This document shows positions 57,927-64,000 of a stretch of DNA of 64,000 nucleotides, piece after piece. Location: the NCBI RefSeq assembly GCF_012999535.1, contig NZ_JABBWV010000003.1, forward strand, positions 208,439 to 272,438, written 5' to 3'. Origin of the DNA: Microbispora sp. H11081. Its GTDB lineage: Bacteria; Actinomycetota; Actinomycetes; Streptosporangiales; Streptosporangiaceae. Made by a program: the position numbers and the translations under genes. The notes below the pieces were generated by a model, which saw only the letters and a list, made by a program, of their open reading frames with translations, was not told the origin of the DNA and did no database searches. The first letter of the stretch is position 1. Every line of letters starts with the position of its first letter.

Positions 57927-58514
57927 GTGAGCAGTCAGCGGACGGTCCTCGTGGCGGACGCGGCCATCGCGATCCTGGCCGAGCGGGGGATGCGCGGTCT
58001 CACCCACCGGGCGGTCGACGAGGTCGCCGGGCTGCCGCCGGGGTCCACCTCGAACCACGCGCGCACGCGGGCGGCGCTGCTGGAGCTCACGCTGGCCCGG
58101 CTCGCCGAGCGCGAGGAGGCCGTCTTCGCCGCCGCGGCCACCCAAAGCGCGGCCGTGCCCCCAGTCGTGTCCCCGGACGCGGACGAGATGGCGGATCTCC
58201 TGGCGAGGGCGGTGCACGCGGCGGTCACCGAGCACCGGGAGACCACGATCGCGCGCTACGAACTGGCGCTGGAGGCGACCCGGCGTCCCGAACTGCGCAA
58301 GACGTACGACGGGATGGGGCGCCGGTTCCGTGAGCAGGCCGCGGCGATGCTGGCCGCCGCCGGCTCGCCCGACCCCGTACGGCGCGGCCGCCGGCTGGTC
58401 GCCTACGTCGAGGGGCTGCTGTTCGACGCGGTCGTCGGCGCGGGGGGCGTGCCGCCCGTCGAGGATCTGAAGGCCGCCTTCCGGGACCTGCTCCGCGTCG
58501 TCACGAGCGTGTGA
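57927..58514 (+). CDS. TetR family regulator
   Basis: A 195-residue TetR regulator. HTH at about 8-50: VADAAIAILAERGMRGLTHR and VDEVAGLPPGSTSNHARTRA. C-terminal ligand domain with LLARAVHAAVTEHRETTIAR. GTG at 57927 chosen (57921 also possible). The divergent FAD monooxygenase and the tandem operator make it the likely repressor of that gene. Confidence 0.85.
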   Translation: MSSQRTVLVADAAIAILAERGMRGLTHRAVDEVAGLPPGSTSNHARTRAALLELTLARLAEREEAVFAAAATQSAAVPPVVSPDADEMADLLARAVHAAVTEHRETTIARYELALEATRRPELRKTYDGMGRRFREQAAAMLAAAGSPDPVRRGRRLVAYVEGLLFDAVVGAGGVPPVEDLKAAFRDLLRVVTSV

Positions 58515-58515
58515 C

Positions 58516-59094
58516 CTACCGGGCGGCCGTCAGACGGGCGCGGTGGGCCGGCCACTCGTCGTCCAGGATCGAGTAGTAGGGGCTGTCACGCCAGGTGCCG
58601 TCGGGGCGGCGGTACTGCCGCCTGAGCACGCCCTCCCGCACGCCGCCGATGCGCTCGATGGCGGCCTGGGACCGCAGGTTGCGGATGTCCGTCTTCAGCA
58701 CCACGCGGACGAACCCGAGAGCGAACGCGTGGTCGAGCATCAGGATCTTGCACTCGGTGTTGACGGCGGTGCGCCAGTAGGCCCGGCCGTACCAGGTGGA
58801 ACCGATCTCCACGCTCCCGGCGAAGCCGCCGACCTCCCAGTAGCCGGTGGAGCCGATCGCCCGGCCCGTCTCCCTGTGGACCACGGCGAACTGCGTGGTG
58901 CGGGGGTCGCCGAGCAGCCCGCCCACGATCCGGCGCATGTCGTCCTCGGTCTCCGGCACCGGTTCCGGCCGGTGACGCCAGACCTCCTCGCCCCGCGCGG
59001 CGGCGAACAGGTCGGGCACGTGGCCGGGGGAGAGTGGCTCCAGGCGTACGACGCGGCCGTCGAGCACGGCCGGCGCGGGCATCTTCGCGGTCAT
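58516..59094 (-). CDS. GNAT family acetyltransferase (RimJ/RimL-type)
   Basis: A 192-residue GNAT protein of the RimJ/RimL type. DGRVVRLEPLSPGHVPDLFA starts the fold, EIGSTWYGRAYWRTAVNTEC is the acetyl-CoA site, and LGFVRVVLKTDIRNLRSQAA plus IERIGGVREGVLRRQYRRPD complete it. Substrate unknown. Start at 59094 chosen (59181 in frame). Convergent with the TetR gene (one base between the stops). Confidence 0.85.
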   Translation of the reverse strand: MTAKMPAPAVLDGRVVRLEPLSPGHVPDLFAAARGEEVWRHRPEPVPETEDDMRRIVGGLLGDPRTTQFAVVHRETGRAIGSTGYWEVGGFAGSVEIGSTWYGRAYWRTAVNTECKILMLDHAFALGFVRVVLKTDIRNLRSQAAIERIGGVREGVLRRQYRRPDGTWRDSPYYSILDDEWPAHRARLTAAR

Positions 59095-59182
59095 GCGCCC
59101 GACGGTATCGGCGGCGCGTCCTCCTGGCGGAGGGCCACTCGGGCCCGATGTCGGGCGACCACTTCGCGGCTCTGTCGACACA

Positions 59183-59202
59183 CATACCGGCTGGTCGGTA
59201 TG
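59183..59202. promoter_or_regulatory. inverted repeat, probable TetR operator of acyl-CoA dehydrogenase operon
   Basis: CATACCG-GCTGGT-CGGTATG, a 7-bp dyad with 6-base spacer, 8 bp before the GTG of the kinase-like gene. Overlaps a -10-like TATGCT (59200). The GNAT start lies on the other side. Confidence 0.6.
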
Positions 59203-59210
59203 CTTTTCCC

Positions 59211-60161
59211 GTGAACCCTGACCCGCCCGGCCTCGACCTCGTTCGCCTCGCCGGGCACCTCCAGCGTGCGGGCCTGACCCGAGGGCCTCTCACGGCCGAG
59301 CTGATCGTCGGGGGCAAGTCCAACCTGACGTACGTCGTCGGCGACGGTGAGAGCACGTACGTCGTGCGCAGGCCGCCCCTCGGGCACGTCCTCGCGACGG
59401 CGCACGACATGGGCCGCGAATACCGGGTCATGAGCGCGCTCCAGGACACCGGTGTGCCGGTCCCGCGCACCCATCACCTCTGCCTGGACGCCGACGTCGT
59501 CGGCGCGCCCTTCTACGTCATGGAGTACGTCGAGGGCGGACAGCCGCCGCTCACCCCCGCCCTCGCCCACCGGCTGGTCGACGTGCTGGCCGCGCTCCAC
59601 TCGATCGCCCCGGAGAGCGTGGGCCTCGGCGACTTCGGCAGGCCGGAGGGCTTCCTGGAGCGGCAGGTCGCCCGGTGGAAGCGGCAGCTCGACGCCTCGC
59701 GCGGGCGCGAGGTCCCCGGCATCGACGACCTCTACGAGCGGCTGGCCAGGGACGTGCCCGTCTCCGGCGCGCCGGCGATCGTCCACGGCGACTTCAAGCT
59801 CGGCAACACGCTGATCGCCGGCGGCGAGGTGCGCGCCGTGCTCGACTGGGAGATGTCCACGCTCGGCGACCCGCTCACCGACCTGGCGCTGTTCCTCCTG
59901 TACGGCGAGTTCGCCACGCTCGACCGGGGCGCGGCGGGGGAGACGCCGCCCAGCTCCGAGCTGGCCGCCCACTACGGCGAGGCGTCCGGCCGCGACCTGT
60001 CCCGGCTCGGCTGGTACGTCGGCCTCGCCTGCTTCAAGCTCGCGGTGATCGCCGAGGGCATCCATTTCCGATACACCAAGGGGCTCACGGTCGGGGAGGG
60101 CTTCGCCGACATCGGCGACCAGGTCGCCCCGATCGTCGCCCGCGGGCTGATGGAGGTCTGA
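59211..60161 (+). CDS. phosphotransferase family protein (APH-type) linked to acyl-CoA dehydrogenases
   Basis: A 316-residue aminoglycoside-phosphotransferase-fold protein, of the ACAD10/11-like group often encoded beside acyl-CoA dehydrogenases. Catalytic loop IVHGDFKLGNTLI and metal Asp VLDWEMSTLGDP are intact; ELIVGGKSNLTYVVGDGEST is the N-lobe. In mammals such kinases phosphorylate hydroxyacyl-CoAs. GTG at 59211 lacks a Shine-Dalgarno and follows a -10-like TATGCT by 5 bases, suggesting a leaderless mRNA. First of a four-gene operon. Confidence 0.85.
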   Translation: MNPDPPGLDLVRLAGHLQRAGLTRGPLTAELIVGGKSNLTYVVGDGESTYVVRRPPLGHVLATAHDMGREYRVMSALQDTGVPVPRTHHLCLDADVVGAPFYVMEYVEGGQPPLTPALAHRLVDVLAALHSIAPESVGLGDFGRPEGFLERQVARWKRQLDASRGREVPGIDDLYERLARDVPVSGAPAIVHGDFKLGNTLIAGGEVRAVLDWEMSTLGDPLTDLALFLLYGEFATLDRGAAGETPPSSELAAHYGEASGRDLSRLGWYVGLACFKLAVIAEGIHFRYTKGLTVGEGFADIGDQVAPIVARGLMEV

Positions 60162-61367
60162 ATGGACTTCGGGTTCGACGCGGCCACCGAGCGTTATCGG
60201 GAACGGCTGCTCGCCTTCATGGACGAGTGCGTCTATCCCGCGGAGCACGCCTTCCACGAACAGGCGGCAGGCAGTGGGTGGAGCCCGCCGCCCCTGCTGG
60301 AGGACCTCAAGGCCGAGGCCCGCTCGCGCGGCCTGTGGAACCTCTTCCTGCCGGGCGAACGCGGCGCGGGGCTGACCAACCTGGGGTACGCGCCGCTCGC
60401 CGAGATCATGGGCAGGTCGCCCGCCATCGCGCCGCCCGCCACCAACTGCGCCGCCCCGGACACCGGCAACATGGAGGTGCTCGCGGAGTTCGGCAGCGAG
60501 TGGCAGCGCAAGGAGTACCTGGAGCCCCTGCTGGCCGGTGAGATCAGGTCGGCCTTCGCGATGACCGAGCCCGAGGTGGCCTCCTCCGACGCGGCCAACA
60601 TCGCGACCTCCATCAGGAGGGACGGCGGCGACTACGTCATCAACGGCCGCAAGTGGTACATCACCGGAGCGATGAACCCCAACTGCAAGGTCTTCATCGT
60701 GATGGGTAAGACCGACCCCGAGGCGCCCAAGCACCGGCAGCAGAGCATGGTGCTGGTCCCACGGGACGCCCCGGGCCTCACCGTACGGCGCGGCATGACG
60801 GTCTTCGGCTACGACGACGCCGACCACGGCGGCCACGCCGAGGTGGTGTTCGAGGACGTACGGGTGCCGGTGGACAACCTGATCGGCGAGGAGGGCGGCG
60901 GCTTCGCCATCGCCCAGGCGCGGCTCGGGCCAGGGCGCATCCACCACTGCATGCGGCTCGTCGGCATGGCCGAGCGGGCCGTGGAGTTGATGTGCCGCCG
61001 GGTGCTGGAACGGGAGGCGTTCGGCAGGCCGCTGGCCCGGCAGGGGGTGATCCAGGACTGGATCGCCGAGTCGCGGGTGCGCATCGAGCAGTTGCGCCTG
61101 CTGGTGCTGAAGACGGCCTGGCTGATGGACACGGTCGGCAACAAGGGCGCGCACACCGAGATCCAGGCCATCAAGATCGCTGGCCCGGCGACCGTGGAGT
61201 GGATCCTGGACAAGGCCATCCAGGCGCATGGCGCGGGCGGTCTCAGCCAGGACTTCCCGCTGGCGGCGTTGTGGGCGGGGGCGCGGTCGCTGCGCTTCGC
61301 CGACGGCCCCGACGAGGTGCACAAGCGGTCGCTGGCCTACCGCGAGCTCAAGAAGTACCAGGGGTGA
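60162..61367 (+). CDS. acyl-CoA dehydrogenase (ACAD 1)
   Basis: A 401-residue FAD acyl-CoA dehydrogenase. Blocks: FAMTEPEVASSDAANIATS (FAD/substrate site), NGRKWYITGAMNPNCKVFIV, GYDDADHGGHAEVVFEDVRV, and QAHGAGGLSQDFPLAALWAG with DGPDEVHKRSLAYRE. It resembles the ACAD10/11 C-terminal dehydrogenase. Starts 0 bp after the kinase gene stop, matching the ACAD10 kinase-dehydrogenase fusion of animals as two separate genes. Confidence 0.9.
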   Translation: MDFGFDAATERYRERLLAFMDECVYPAEHAFHEQAAGSGWSPPPLLEDLKAEARSRGLWNLFLPGERGAGLTNLGYAPLAEIMGRSPAIAPPATNCAAPDTGNMEVLAEFGSEWQRKEYLEPLLAGEIRSAFAMTEPEVASSDAANIATSIRRDGGDYVINGRKWYITGAMNPNCKVFIVMGKTDPEAPKHRQQSMVLVPRDAPGLTVRRGMTVFGYDDADHGGHAEVVFEDVRVPVDNLIGEEGGGFAIAQARLGPGRIHHCMRLVGMAERAVELMCRRVLEREAFGRPLARQGVIQDWIAESRVRIEQLRLLVLKTAWLMDTVGNKGAHTEIQAIKIAGPATVEWILDKAIQAHGAGGLSQDFPLAALWAGARSLRFADGPDEVHKRSLAYRELKKYQG

Positions 61368-61373
61368 TATTTC

Positions 61374-62546
61374 GTGACATGGGATGAGGCGGCGGTCGCC
61401 GAGCACGCCAGAGCCTTCCTCGCGGAGCACGACCCGGCGGCCATGGACCGCCTGGAGTTCCTGCGCGCCCGGTTCGACGCCGGGCTGGCGTGGGTGCACT
61501 TCCCGGAGGGCCTCGGCGGGCTCGGCGCGTCCCGCGACCTGCAGGCCGTGGCCGACCGGGAGCTGAAGGGCACGCCGGACAACCAGCCGGGCCGGATCGG
61601 CATCGGCCTCGGCATGGCCGCCCCCACGATCCTCGCCTTCGGCACCGAGGAGCAGAAAAGGCGCTTCCTGCGGCCGCTGTGGACGGGCGAGGAGGTCTGG
61701 TGCCAGCTGTTCAGCGAGCCCGGCGCCGGTTCCGACCTCGCCACGCTCGCCACCCGCGCCGTACGGGAGGGCGACGAGTGGGTGGTGGACGGCCAGAAGG
61801 TGTGGACGTCGAGCGCGCACACCGCGCGCTGGGCCATCCTCGTGGCCCGCACCGACCCGGACGTGCCCAAGCACCGCGGGCTGACCTACTTCGTGTGCGA
61901 CATGCACGCCCCCGGTGTCGAGGTGCGCCCGCTGCGCCAGATCACCGGCGAGGCCGAGTTCAACGAGGTCTTCCTCACCGGGGTGCGGCTGCCCGACGCG
62001 CTGCGGCTCGGCGAGGTGGGCGACGGCTGGCGGGTCGCGCAGACCACGCTCATGAACGAACGCGTCGCCATCGGCGGCACGCCGAGCCGGCGCACGATGA
62101 TGGGCGTCGTCGCCGAGACCTGGCGTTCCCGGCCCGAGCTGCGCACCCACGACCTGCACCAGCGGCTGCTCAGGCTGTGGGTCGACTCGGAGGTCATGCG
62201 GCTGACCGCCGTACGGCTGCGCGAGCAGCTCGCCGCCGGGCATCCGGGGCCGGAGGGGTCGGGCATGAAGCTGGCCTTCGCCCGGCTGCACCAGGAGCTG
62301 TCGGGCCTGGAGGTCGAACTGCTCCGCGAGGACGGCCTCGCCTACGACGACTGGACCTTCCGCCGCCCCGACAAGGTCGACTTCGTCGGCAGGGAGGCGG
62401 GCTACCGCTACCTGCGCGCCAAGGGCAACTCGATCGAGGGCGGCACCTCCGAGATCCTGCGCAACATCATCGCCGAACGCGTCCTCGGCCTGCCCGCCGA
62501 GCCGCGCGCCGACAAGGACGTCGCCTGGAAGGACCTCCCCCGATGA
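61374..62546 (+). CDS. acyl-CoA dehydrogenase (ACAD 2)
   Basis: A 390-residue acyl-CoA dehydrogenase: GLGMAAPTILAFGTEEQKRR, QLFSEPGAGSDLATLATRAV, VDGQKVWTSSAHTARWAILV, and SIEGGTSEILRNIIAERVLG. Complete. GTG start. Its stop overlaps the start of the third acyl-CoA dehydrogenase by four bases (ATGA). With ACAD 3 it may form a heteromeric pair, as in steroid or branched side-chain oxidation (inferred). Confidence 0.9.
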   Translation: MTWDEAAVAEHARAFLAEHDPAAMDRLEFLRARFDAGLAWVHFPEGLGGLGASRDLQAVADRELKGTPDNQPGRIGIGLGMAAPTILAFGTEEQKRRFLRPLWTGEEVWCQLFSEPGAGSDLATLATRAVREGDEWVVDGQKVWTSSAHTARWAILVARTDPDVPKHRGLTYFVCDMHAPGVEVRPLRQITGEAEFNEVFLTGVRLPDALRLGEVGDGWRVAQTTLMNERVAIGGTPSRRTMMGVVAETWRSRPELRTHDLHQRLLRLWVDSEVMRLTAVRLREQLAAGHPGPEGSGMKLAFARLHQELSGLEVELLREDGLAYDDWTFRRPDKVDFVGREAGYRYLRAKGNSIEGGTSEILRNIIAERVLGLPAEPRADKDVAWKDLPR

Positions 62547-63736
62547 CGCTGCTGTACACCGAGGTGGAGGAGGAGCTGCGGGCCGCCGTGCGCGACCTGC
62601 TCGCCGCCAAGTGCTCCCCGGCCGCCGTCCTCGGCTCCGTCGAGTCCGGCGCGCCGTACGACGCGGACCTGTGGAAGGCGCTGGCCCGCGACGTCGGCGC
62701 GGCGGGGCTGCTGATCCCCGAGGAGCTCGGCGGCGCCGCCTCCCACGAGGGCGGGGCGTCGGCCCGCGAGGCCGCCGTCGTGCTGGAGGAGCTGGGCCGG
62801 GCCGTAGCCCCCGTGCCGTACCTGAGCAGCGCGGTCCTCGCCACCCAGGCCCTGCTGACGGCCGGGGGAGACGTCGCGGAGGAGCTGCTGACACGGCTGG
62901 CCGCGGGGGAGGCGACGGCCGCGCTCGCGGTGTCGTTCGCCGCCTCGCCGTACGCGCTCCCGAGCCCGGCGGCGACCCTCGGCGAGGACGGCACGGTGAC
63001 CGGCACCGTCACCGGGGTGATCGGCGCGGAGGCCGCCGACGTCCTGCTCGTGCCGGTACGGCTCCCGGGGTCCGGGAGGCAGGGCACCGGCCTGTGCGCG
63101 GTGGAGACGTCCCCGGCCGGCCGGGAGGCGGTGCGGGTCACGCCGGTCACCTCCCTCGACCTGACCAGGCCGATCGCGACCGTGTCGTTCGGCTCCGCGC
63201 CCGCCCGCGTCGTCGCCACGACCGACGGCCCTACGGACAGCACGCGGGCGCCCTGGGTGCGGGAGGCGCTGACGCGCGGCGCCGGGCTGCTCGCCTCGGA
63301 ACAGCTCGGCGTGGCCGAATGGTGTCTCACCACGACGGTCGCGTACGTGAAGGAGCGCAGGCAGTTCGCCCGGCCAGTGGGGTCGTTCCAGGCGGTCAAG
63401 CACCGGCTGGCCGACCTGTGGCTGGAGGTCGCCGGGGCGAGGGCCGCGGCCCGCAACGCCGCCGCCCGGCTGGCCGAGGCGTCCACCGCGGGGCCGCTGG
63501 GCGACGAGGCGGTGGCCGTGGCGGTGGCAGTGGCGGTGGCGCAGGCCCACTGCGGGGCGGTGGCGGTGCGCGCGGCAGAGGAGTGCGTGCAGCTCCACGG
63601 CGGCATCGGGATGACCTGGGAGCACCCCGCTCACCTCTATCTCAAGCGGGCCAAGGCCGACCAGATCGCGCTGGGCACGCCGGGCGACCACCGCGAGGCG
63701 CTGGCGGGCCCGGCCGGCCTTCCCGCCCCCGCGTGA
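62543..63736 (+). CDS. acyl-CoA dehydrogenase-like protein (ACAD 3)
   Basis: A 397-residue member with more divergent acyl-CoA dehydrogenase features: GAAGLLIPEELGGAASHEGG, VVLEELGRAVAPVPYLSSAV, EWCLTTTVAYVKERRQFARP and VQLHGGIGMTWEHPAHLYLK. The FAD-contacting Thr/Ser blocks of the middle domain are weak, consistent with the partner subunit of a heteromeric dehydrogenase. A repetitive Val-Ala stretch (AVAVAVAVAVAQ) near residue 325 reflects GTGGC repeats. Overlaps ACAD 2 by four bases. Confidence 0.88.
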   Translation: MTLLYTEVEEELRAAVRDLLAAKCSPAAVLGSVESGAPYDADLWKALARDVGAAGLLIPEELGGAASHEGGASAREAAVVLEELGRAVAPVPYLSSAVLATQALLTAGGDVAEELLTRLAAGEATAALAVSFAASPYALPSPAATLGEDGTVTGTVTGVIGAEAADVLLVPVRLPGSGRQGTGLCAVETSPAGREAVRVTPVTSLDLTRPIATVSFGSAPARVVATTDGPTDSTRAPWVREALTRGAGLLASEQLGVAEWCLTTTVAYVKERRQFARPVGSFQAVKHRLADLWLEVAGARAAARNAAARLAEASTAGPLGDEAVAVAVAVAVAQAHCGAVAVRAAEECVQLHGGIGMTWEHPAHLYLKRAKADQIALGTPGDHREALAGPAGLPAPA

Positions 63737-64000
63737 CTACGGGCGCAGCGAGTTGAGCAGGAGGTCGGCGAAGTGGCGGCCGACTTCCTGGCCGGACAGC
63801 GGGCCGTCGGGGTGATACCAGGTGCCGAGGTGGTGGACCGAGCCGAAGAAGAAGTCCACCACCATCTCGGCGGGGACGTCGTCGCGGAAGACGCCGTCAC
63901 GCTGGCCCTCCATGACGAGGTCGCGGAACCGCTCGTGGTAGCGGCGCCGCTCGGCCCTGACGCTCTTGTACGCCTCCGGCGCGAGCTGGTGCATGGACCT
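63737..64000 (-). CDS. TetR family regulator, C-terminal part (start outside window)
   Basis: Ligand-binding part of a TetR-type regulator (RYHERFRDLVMEGQRDGVFR; EMVVDFFFGSVHHLGTWYHP); the N-terminal HTH lies beyond base 64000. Stop TAG at 63737-63739 is 0 bp from the end of the acyl-CoA dehydrogenase operon (convergent). It is the natural candidate for binding the dyad at 59183-59202. Confidence 0.8.
   Translation of the reverse strand, partial: RSMHQLAPEAYKSVRAERRRYHERFRDLVMEGQRDGVFRDDVPAEMVVDFFFGSVHHLGTWYHPDGPLSGQEVGRHFADLLLNSLRP

Noticed and set aside
59091-62894. A 1267-codon open frame on the minus strand, antisense to the kinase and acyl-CoA dehydrogenases
   Set aside because: High-GC DNA keeps opposite frames open. 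The translation is His/Arg/Gly low complexity with no domain, while the plus strand encodes complete enzymes.

Overview
The window is high-GC chromosomal DNA from a filamentous actinomycete. Very GC-rich codon use, frequent GTG starts, ATGA stop/start overlaps, F420-type enzymes, an NhaA-P450-ChaB-DUF6458 gene set and small Trp/Arg-rich WRSDxGRWWATR proteins beside XRE or ATPase regulators point to the order Streptosporangiales (Streptosporangiaceae-like). Genus cannot be read from the sequence. No phage, plasmid, CRISPR array or complete insertion sequence is present.

Layout. 1-5.9 kb: end of an MFS permease, Uma2 nuclease-like protein, cysteine-dioxygenase-like cupin with an amidohydrolase, 4-TM holin-like protein, an OmpR-type two-component system and OsmC. 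5.9-7.7 kb: a non-coding kilobase with a three-hairpin RNA candidate and a possible c-di-AMP riboswitch ahead of an RlpA-like secreted protein, then tRNA-Lys(CTT). 7.7-14 kb: GNAT, NhaA, P450, small regulatory proteins (an HATPase preceded by a perfect CebR/CelR-type operator), a shikimate-kinase-like protein and ChaB. 14-23.1 kb: a sugar/heptose block (hldE, membrane protein, SDR and transketolase in one operon; two GT9 and one GT4 glycosyltransferases; topoisomerase IB). 23.7-28.5 kb: BON, metallophosphoesterase, F420 LLM oxidoreductase, DUF proteins, PRC-barrel, and a second identical tRNA-Lys. 28.7-37.7 kb: a repeat element, DUF2786, class II aldolase, HAD, an XRE regulator with a small partner, an orphan HsdR-N nuclease and AlkB. 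37.8-41.2 kb: aldo/keto reductase, SDR/MerR divergon, NAD kinase. 41.2-46.6 kb: a redox/dormancy-like block (cNMP-binding histidine kinase, receiver-glutaredoxin-like-thioredoxin-reductase-like fusion, CBS-BON, Zn-alcohol dehydrogenase, PNPOx) carrying two DosR/OsdR-like palindromes. 46.9-55 kb: VOC protein, an ArsR-SulP operon, an orphan LanC-like protein, a repeat-rich RlpA-like protein without a visible signal peptide, and an accessory SecA. 55.4-64 kb: a second copy of the repeat element, EamA transporter, FAD monooxygenase/TetR divergon, GNAT, and an APH-like kinase with three acyl-CoA dehydrogenases beside a TetR gene cut by the window end.

The points most worth following are: the two-gene redox signalling module at 41-44 kb and its shared palindromes; the dispersed GTGATCTTG repeat family (28.7 and 55.5 kb); the convergent SecA2-type motor and signal-less RlpA-like protein; the heptose-type locus in an organism expected to lack LPS; and the hairpin RNA candidate near 6 kb. 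Roles inferred from neighbourhood are labelled as inference.
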